From Chara braunii (lineage: Eukaryota > Streptophyta > Charophyceae > Charales > Characeae), in the NCBI GenBank assembly GCA_003427395.1, contig BFEA01000759.1, positions 345,082 through 379,652 of the forward strand: a stretch of DNA of 34,571 nucleotides, in the 5' to 3' direction. The translations under genes were made by a program, and so were the position numbers. Below are positions 28,738 to 34,571 of the stretch, one piece after another (position 1 is the first letter of the stretch; every line of letters starts with the position of its first letter). The notes under the pieces are model-generated. The model was not told the DNA's origin. It saw nothing but the letters and a program-made list of their open reading frames with translations, and made no database searches.

Positions 28738-30069
28738 TCACTCCTTCGACAAAATTTCAACTTGTCCGTACCGCAGTCCGTTCTCCTCCTTCGTCTCGTT
28801 CCACGGAATCACCTCCTCGCTCTTGAGGACCTTCTCGGGTCGGTGCAGTCGTGTCAACCCGTCAGCATTCCCGTGCCTCTCGTGCTTCCGATGATGAATG
28901 TCAAAGTCCATGCTTTGTAGCACCGTTGCCCATCTCCCGATCATGCCCGAGTAATCCTTAGATTTCTTCAGGGCTAATAATGACTCATGATGAGTGACCA
29001 GCGTGAACTTCCACCCATACAAATAGGCTCGAAAGTGACTGATTCCCCACAGAGCCGCATAGTATTCTCCTATCGGGGCGGCGTAATTGCGTTTGCAGGC
29101 AGGCTCCGACTTAGACACGTATTCTACCACGCATTCGAGTCCGTCGGGTCCCACCTGGGCCAAGATCGCTGAGATTGCCTCCGGCTGCCAGTCCGTGATG
29201 AGGACAAAAGGCTTCGCGGGATCCGGGCTTATAAGGACCGGAGCGGAAATAAGGGCTGCCTTGAGTTTCGAGAACGCTTGATCACACTCTGGCGTCCAGA
29301 TCAACGGCTGATCCTTTTTCAGCAGATTCGTGAGGGGACCCGCAATAGCCGCGAAGCCCTTGATAAACCTTCGGTAGTACGAGGCCAGGCCCAAAAAGGC
29401 GCGAACTTGCGTGATAGTCGTGGACACAGACACGTCTCTCACGAACGCCACCTTTTGCGGTTCCGGTCTGAGTCCCTGGTCGGTCACCACGTGTCCCAGG
29501 AAGGAAATGGTGGTGAGAAAAAACTGGCATTTCTCAAGCGCCCCCTTGAAACCGGTATCTCTCAATGCATGCAGCGTCCATTCGATGTGCTGCACATGCC
29601 CCTCGTAGAAATTCGAATACACCAGAATATCATCCATGTACACAATCACGCAATAGTTGATGATACTCTGCGCCAGACGTGTCTTCCGCACAAAGTTCTG
29701 GAAAGCCATGTTCATGGCTCGCTGAAAGGTTGCAGGAGCATTGCAGATGCCCATTGGACATCGAACCCATTGCCAAGTACCTTCGAACAACACAAATGCC
29801 GTTTTCGGACGATCCTCCTCTCGAACAAGAAGATGATGAAATTCATGTCGAACATCAAACTTACTGAAAAATCGAGCACTCCCAATCGCATCCAACAACT
29901 CATCAATCTGAGGAAGAGGGTACACATCTTTGATTGTGATATCGTTTGGTTTCTGATAATCGATGCATATGCGAATCCCTCCGGCCTTTTTGGGCACGAT
30001 TACCACAGGAAATGACCAAGGTCCTATAGCGAGTTCGATCCATCCATTAGCTTCGAATTCCTTAATTCG
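28738..30069 (-). pseudogene. gypsy reverse transcriptase and RNase H
   Basis: This enzyme pair copies element RNA into DNA. The longest frame has no ATG at its 5' end and continues upstream to the TGA at 30070. Counting from VIVPKKAGG at 30006, motif A is FFSKFDVRHEFHHL (Asp 51), GICNAPATFQRAMN follows at about 86-99, and the catalytic YMDD is at 123-126. RNase H has Asp 272 (ITDWQ), Glu 314 (GEYYAAL) and Asp 382 (NADGLTRL). The usual TDH reads THH (339), so one conserved Asp is missing. A TGA ends the frame at 28738. The order RT-RNase H-integrase places it in Ty3/gypsy. Confidence 0.9.
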
Positions 30070-30897
30070 TCAAAACGCGGCCGCCCGTTGGGCTGGCGAG
30101 TATCGATAAGGAACGCAGCTAATGGGTGGATGATCCCCCGTAAGGATGGCATGCTCGATCATGTTAGACAAACCAATATCGTTATCACGCACGCTTAATA
30201 CCTCTACGTATCCATTCAAAACGTTAATCAGAGATTTTCGAAATTCCAGGGGGACGTGATCGGGCAGAGTGACAGTCGGTCGATTGGGTATCTCAAGGGG
30301 CATATCGATCCCATCAGCAAGCCGATTCTGTCGGTCGTAGACGCTAGAAAAAATAGAGCTGCTAGTGCGGACAGAAAACACAGTCGCGATCATCTGGGAT
30401 TCAGCGGGGCTAATCATGTCGGTCTCTTTAACTTCGGCGTAAGTTTCCGAATCAGTCGAGGTTTCTTCCACGGTTAGTCATTTTAGATCCACCATTTCTT
30501 GCATCAGATCGGGCACATCGTCGACAGGAGCTTCGACTTCTTGTTTAATCAGAGTGATGGTCGCTCCTGTCATAAGCAGTGACCTTGGAGGGGAAGCAGA
30601 AACATTCAGGTATTGTTTCGCTTGTTGATAACGTGCTCGGAAGGAAAGTGTTCCCTCGTACAAAGTGCGATGGGGTTCCAAATCGTCTGCCAGGTCAGAT
30701 ATTTGCAAGATGGGTTCTCCGAGAAAGGTCGAAGGACTGACCTGGGTTTCCATAGGCGTCAGCGTGTTATCTTCCAGACTCAAGTAGAAGGTTCGGGCGG
30801 CTCTGGGAACCATCCGAAATTCCTCGGGGGTTTCGTGCTCGAAAAGTTCGACCAAGTGTTTTCATTCACTCTCACTAGGCATCTCTTCCTCGCACTC
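30070..30897 (-). pseudogene. protease to RT connecting region, broken by TAG and TGA codons
   Basis: The same frame as RT continues upstream across TGA at 30070, TGA at 30478 and TGA at 30862 to a TAG at 30898. The part next to RT has the pre-RT signature NDIGLSNMIEHAILTGDHPP then YRYSPAQRAAAF. The upstream part (EHETPEEFRMVPRA) is unfamiliar. Restoring CGA at the TGA sites would keep one long frame, which suggests recent single-base decay. Confidence 0.7.
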
Positions 30898-31840
30898 CTA
30901 TTCCTCGAGTCCGCTACTGTTATCCTGGGATGAAAATTCCTCGTGATCGGGACCTTGAATCATCCCTATCCGAGCAGAATTAGGATTTCTTTTTACTGTT
31001 CGGGTTGAAATCCGCAATGGAACTGTTTGAGGCTTGCCTCCTGTTTGCGTGAGCACCAACTGTTTGGAATTGAAATGCATGCGGGCACCTACCGCCATTG
31101 CCCAAGGCAGTCCCAACAGCACCGAATATGACTAAAGCGTTAACGAGGACGTGTACTCGTCCAACTTTCACGGCCACATTCTCAGTGACTCCTACGATAT
31201 TCATTGCTTCCTCGTCGGCAAAGACGTAATGGTCCTTGCCAGATTGAGGGAGAACCGAATTGAGTCGTCCCGTTTTTTTTACCGTGTCTAATGATATAGC
31301 GACCACAGACGAGTCGGTATTGATGAGAGCATTAAAAGGTTTGCCCCATACTTCGCAATCACATTCAACACTTTTCCACAACACTGGTCGAGCTCGCACG
31401 AAGTGATCTTTCTCAGCTAAAGAAATTGCAGCTACTCGCACTGCTTCGGGTTCTCCGACTTCGGGTTTAGGCAGTGCAACATCCTCCGCTCCTTTTTCCT
31501 TCTTCTTTTTCAATATTCGTTGTATGCGCTGGTATGTAAAGCGCTTTTGATTTTTCTGACATTGTTGCAACAGCTTGTCATTTACTACTTCGGATATGGT
31601 GAGCAAATGCCCTACTGGTACCGGAACGCGAATATCCAATTGCTTAAGCGTTCGTAGTACATCAATCTCTCCCGCCCGAAACAATGGTCCGGGGTTAGAT
31701 TCACGTTCGACCCATTCAAGATCGTCCTGGGCTGGTCGGATGGCTCCGATCATGCCGACGAGATGAAGGTATTCGACCGGATCAACCACGAAGTTCCTGA
31801 GGTTGATGCAACTGCTATTGAGGGGGAAGCTCGCCCAAGG
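30898..31840 (-). pseudogene. gypsy aspartic protease with altered active site
   Basis: The frame ending at 30980 contains FNALINTDSSVVAISLDTVK, where retropepsins have DTG or DSG; here the triad is NTD, so the catalytic Asp is lost. The C-terminal protease motif, LLGLPWAMAVGARM, appears in the next frame (31122 down to 30898), so a frameshift lies near 31120. Upstream, VDPVEYLHLVGMIGA and REIDVL-like text link it to the gag end. The domain cleaves the polyprotein in active elements; this copy is dead. Confidence 0.7.
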
Positions 31841-32235
31841 GCGTATGCAATGATCTCCTCGTTTCGGACCGTATCCATTAATGCGGCCACCCGTTCTTGA
31901 TTCAGAGCTACGGGGGCTGCGGCAGGTGGGGGCTGATTTGGTTTTGGCTGCGGACAGTCCCGGGCAAAATGCCCGGGCTGTTTGCAGTTGTAGCACTCTA
32001 TTTTCCCTGCCGGGTTAGCTGTAGGAGGGAACTGCGGTGCATGTCCGGGTGCAGGTGGAGCAGGCAAAAACAGGAACGATGCAGGGGTGGGTCGAGCAGG
32101 AGCCGGGCTGGGCTTAATTAGTCTGCTCATTATCTGTTCCATTCGATCCATTTGAGCCGCTTGCATTTCGACCAGGTTGCTCATCCATTCAGATTGTTTG
32201 GTACTAGCTGTATGGATCATTTGTGCTAAGTGCAT
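31750..32235 (-). pseudogene. gag: gypsy Gag, nucleocapsid part with zinc knuckle
   Basis: The frame starts MHLAQMIHTASTKQSEWMSN, passes through a proline-rich linker and has a CX2CX4HX4C knuckle, CYNCKQPGHFARDC, at about residues 81-94. It is shifted relative to the capsid frame upstream and again relative to the protease frame downstream, with the second shift near 31840. It ends with a TGA at 31750 inside out-of-frame sequence. Confidence 0.8.
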
Positions 32236-32263
32236 GTTTTTTTATGGTCATAGGGAAAGGATC

Positions 32264-32991
32264 TTAGGAGCTTCTGGGTTTAACAGTTGCTACCTGTTGG
32301 TTCATTGAGAGGGTCGAAGGAGGGGGAGAAGAAACTGACGGGATATCAGAGGCAGCCCCTTCGGGAATGTCATGATCAGTCCGGGGACAAAATCGTTCTA
32401 CCGCTCGTAACCACGATCGTCGTTTCACCGCTACATCCTCAATCGTGTCCGTAATGTCTTCATCTCCCCGACTGATATATTTTTTTGTATCCGTCAGGTC
32501 TAACTCAAGTGCCTTAGTGATGATAGCGGATAACTGGTGCGTTTTAAGGGGGACCTTTTTTTGTAGCTTACCTTTTAGCGTCGGACTTCGTAGATGATCG
32601 ATGAACAAATCTCGGGCAGACTTTTCATCTCGCCCTGATTTGTCCAACGTAGTTTGGAATCGATCCACGAAGTCAGGCAGCGATTCCCCTGGTTCTTGCG
32701 GTCGAGTCTTGAGCACATACCAAGCGGCATCTTCGCTGACCGTATCAAATCTGGCCAAGAACGCTTGCTTGAAGGTGTTCCAATCTACCCATGCGTGTTT
32801 CCTAAACCAATCATGTGCCGTGTTGCGAAGCAGTAAGATGATGACGCGGGGGAGATCCTCTGCGCTATATCCTTGAGCTTGGACGGCCTCCAACCAAGCT
32901 TCGGGGTGGGTGTGATTAGGAAAGAAAGGAAAAGTGGCGGGAATACTAACAATCACCCTGGGGGAGCTACGTTGCCGTCGGCCATTGGCAT
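32264..32991 (-). pseudogene. gag: gypsy Gag, capsid part
   Basis: The long frame from 32956 to 32264 has a typical retrotransposon capsid region: HPEAWLEAVQ, DWFRKHAWVDWNTFKQAFLA, PGESLPDFVDRF and FIDHLRSP. It has no ATG at its start. An ATG at 32991 (MPMADGNVAPPG) in another frame runs into it if one base is added near 32955, so the real start is probably 32991 with a one-base shift. The frame ends in TAA at 32264, before the knuckle frame. Confidence 0.8.
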
Positions 32992-33108
32992 AGCCTGTCT
33001 AGCCCCACCAGATCTTGATCTGGTCACTGGGCGATCTCGACGAGCAGGGTGAGGACTTCTTCTACCTCTCGCCAGCTCGACTTACTATCATCAGAACCGA
33101 CACGTGTA

Positions 33109-33121
33109 GGCTCCGATACCA
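33109..33121 (-). other. tRNA-Met(i)-type primer-binding site of the gypsy element
   Basis: On the minus strand TGGTATCGGAGCC directly follows the LTR. It differs at one base from the complement of the 3' end of plant initiator tRNA-Met (TGGTATCAGAGCC), a common primer of plant LTR elements. Confidence 0.8.
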
Positions 33122-34571
33122 ACCTCACGCCCTGTGCTGTCTTTCGTTCGGAGTGCTAAGAGTGCAAAAAGAAGACCCAGAAAAATAGCAATATGAGGTG
33201 TGCCAAGGATTTTTGGAAAATTGAGTGTGGGGACACAGACAGAACTGAAATCCCCAGTGTTGGCCCGATGAGCTAAGTCGGTTGCTTTCGCGCGTCGCGG
33301 AATGTGCGCGCGGGCACGGCGCGAAAAGAGGAAAATCCAAATTCAATCCAAAATGTATTGTCGAGCTTCCCACCGCGCTACGGATCTTCGTTTAGAGCGG
33401 AAGGGCTTCGGTACACTCCGCGTGTCCCGTTTCCGTATCAAATCCCGACGTCGCTCGTTGGTCAGTTCCGAGTCCGACGTGGATGGTCTCAGCCGCGTGG
33501 CTCTTTCCTTGTGCTCGTCTTCACTCCGTATCCGGTAGTGGAAGCCCTTTGATTCGAAGCGATCGAAACGCTGACACTCAGTGCATAGGGTTCGAGGCCA
33601 ATGGGGCGCCACTGTCGTCCACGGAATGACGATCAGCTCGTTAAATGACAACAATACTGAGTAGGGTGGGAAGTGCGTATCGATAATGACAAAGCCCGCA
33701 TCCACGAACCCGGAACAACGATTTTCGGGAAGGAAGTAATATTGTCCGTCGATCCGTGCGACAACTTCTCGTACATCCCACTCGCATACACGTTTCATTT
33801 CGTCGTTGTAAGGGAAGCGGCGCGCTGATACGGAAGGCTGGCGGCCGATCGAGGAGCGACGGTTAGTCCATATATCAATCGATCAAAAGGAGTTTGCAAA
33901 AAACCTCGAAACGTCATCAAAAAGCACAATCGAAAAATAACTAACTAGTATTTTCCTTCCTTTTGACACAAGGGAAGCATCTTACAGAACCCGCACAACC
34001 ATGCATTAATCGGGTTGGGGTTCCGAGGGATCAGCCCGTGACTCAGTTTCAGCAGACCAGATCAACAAAAACACGAGGCGCCTGACTTTTTCGAGGCTGC
34101 CCCATAGACTGTCTGCAAATGTCGTGCAGCATAAGGCAGATGGCATGAGCAGTGCATCCAGAACGACAAATCTAAACACTCTTGCATTCTCGAACAAAAT
34201 CTCTTTGAGCTCTGGGTCTAATCAACGCGAAAATACAAGCATCTCTATACATACATCCACTGTGGAAGGTGCGAAAATGACAACGGCGCACAAGTCAGAA
34301 GCCAGTCAGAGGGTTGTACACACGCATCCACCGTTCACAAGACAAGGTGATGGGGTTCCCTTGCATCCGGGGATTACCCAGGAAACTAATGGAAGAGTTC
34401 CGGAAGAAGTTCTTCTTCGCAGGGAGTCACAAGAGTTCACTTCGGTTCACAGGAGAGACAAACTCGTTACACATCATCATTCAAATCAGAGAGAGATGAG
34501 AGATGAGAGAGAGAGAGAGTCGAAGAATGTCGAGATAGGAGACATCAGTATCTAACAAGGGAACATTCGGC
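33122..34571 (-). repeat. 5' LTR of the gypsy element, cut by the window edge
   Basis: It matches 2027-2330 plus 5657-6809 on the left. The end next to the primer site is at 33122. The other end is outside the window, so the LTR is longer than 1.45 kb. Confidence 0.88.
33343..33798 (-). other. ORF inside the 5' LTR, conserved in part in the 3' LTR
   Basis: A 151-codon minus-strand frame encodes a coherent mixed protein: EWDVREVVARIDGQYYFLPE, DTHFPPYSVLLSFNELIVIP, PRTLCTECQRFDRF, then a basic C-terminus with SELTNERRRDLIRKRDT. There is no signal peptide and I recognise no family. About 60 codons are readable in the 3' LTR copy with mostly conservative differences. It could be the remnant of a protein encoded in U3, or a captured sequence, or chance. 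Confidence 0.4.

Larger units (their letters stand above)
2027..34571 (-). mobile_element. degraded Ty3/gypsy LTR retrotransposon, interrupted by nested insertions
   Basis: Read on the minus strand, the order is 5' LTR, tRNA-Met-type primer site, gag with zinc knuckle, protease, RT-RNase H, integrase, a further ORF, and 3' LTR. Integrase after RNase H is the Ty3/gypsy order. Direct copies of one sequence begin at 2027 and at 33122 and are followed for about 1.45 kb each, once the insertion at 2331-5656 is discounted. The right copy runs off the window. A ~16-kb element at 10627-26854 splits the third ORF. All major domains are broken by stops or frameshifts, so this copy cannot make a functional polyprotein. 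No chromodomain is recognisable after the integrase. Confidence 0.88.

Noticed and set aside
29278-30015. 245-codon plus-strand ORF
   Set aside because: It is the antisense shadow of the RT gene on the minus strand, which has clear catalytic motifs.

Overview
The window looks like nuclear DNA of a green-lineage eukaryote built almost entirely from nested transposable elements. A U6 snRNA-like segment has the plant-type 3' half, and one element has a primer site complementary to plant tRNA-Asp while another has one complementary to initiator tRNA-Met. Together with the repeat load and a 73-N gap, this fits a draft assembly of a large plant or charophyte genome. A Chara-like alga is my guess, not something the sequence proves. 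I see no intact host gene.

Layout. (1) 1-2026: simple repeats, then a foldback-type element (184-1335) with 87-bp terminal inverted repeats that carries two related long hairpins and a truncated U6 copy, then a cluster of TTCAACGGG repeats. (2) 2027-34571, minus strand: a large decayed Ty3/gypsy LTR retrotransposon. Its 5' LTR and primer site are on the right (33109-34571, cut by the window edge), followed leftward by gag, protease, RT-RNase H, integrase and a third ORF. Its 3' LTR is far to the left (from 2027). (3) 2331-5656: a palindrome-rich, AT-rich inverted-repeat transposon inserted in that 3' LTR. It holds a second, related 960-bp element with its own target duplication. (4) 10627-26854, plus strand: a ~16-kb LTR element inserted in the third ORF of the gypsy element. 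It has a tRNA-Asp primer site (duplicated), an unknown ORF, a gag gene with a zinc knuckle and no pol, so it is a large gag-only, non-autonomous element.

How the parts relate. The gypsy element is older. It has at least three frameshifts and a run of in-frame stops that are mostly TGA, as expected from CGA decay under cytosine methylation. It then received at least two insertions. The 16-kb element would need reverse transcriptase and integrase from a partner. It has two intact ORFs and several families of short hairpin repeats, one of which shows compensatory stem changes around a constant loop. All identities and lengths were read by eye; no alignment or database search was run.
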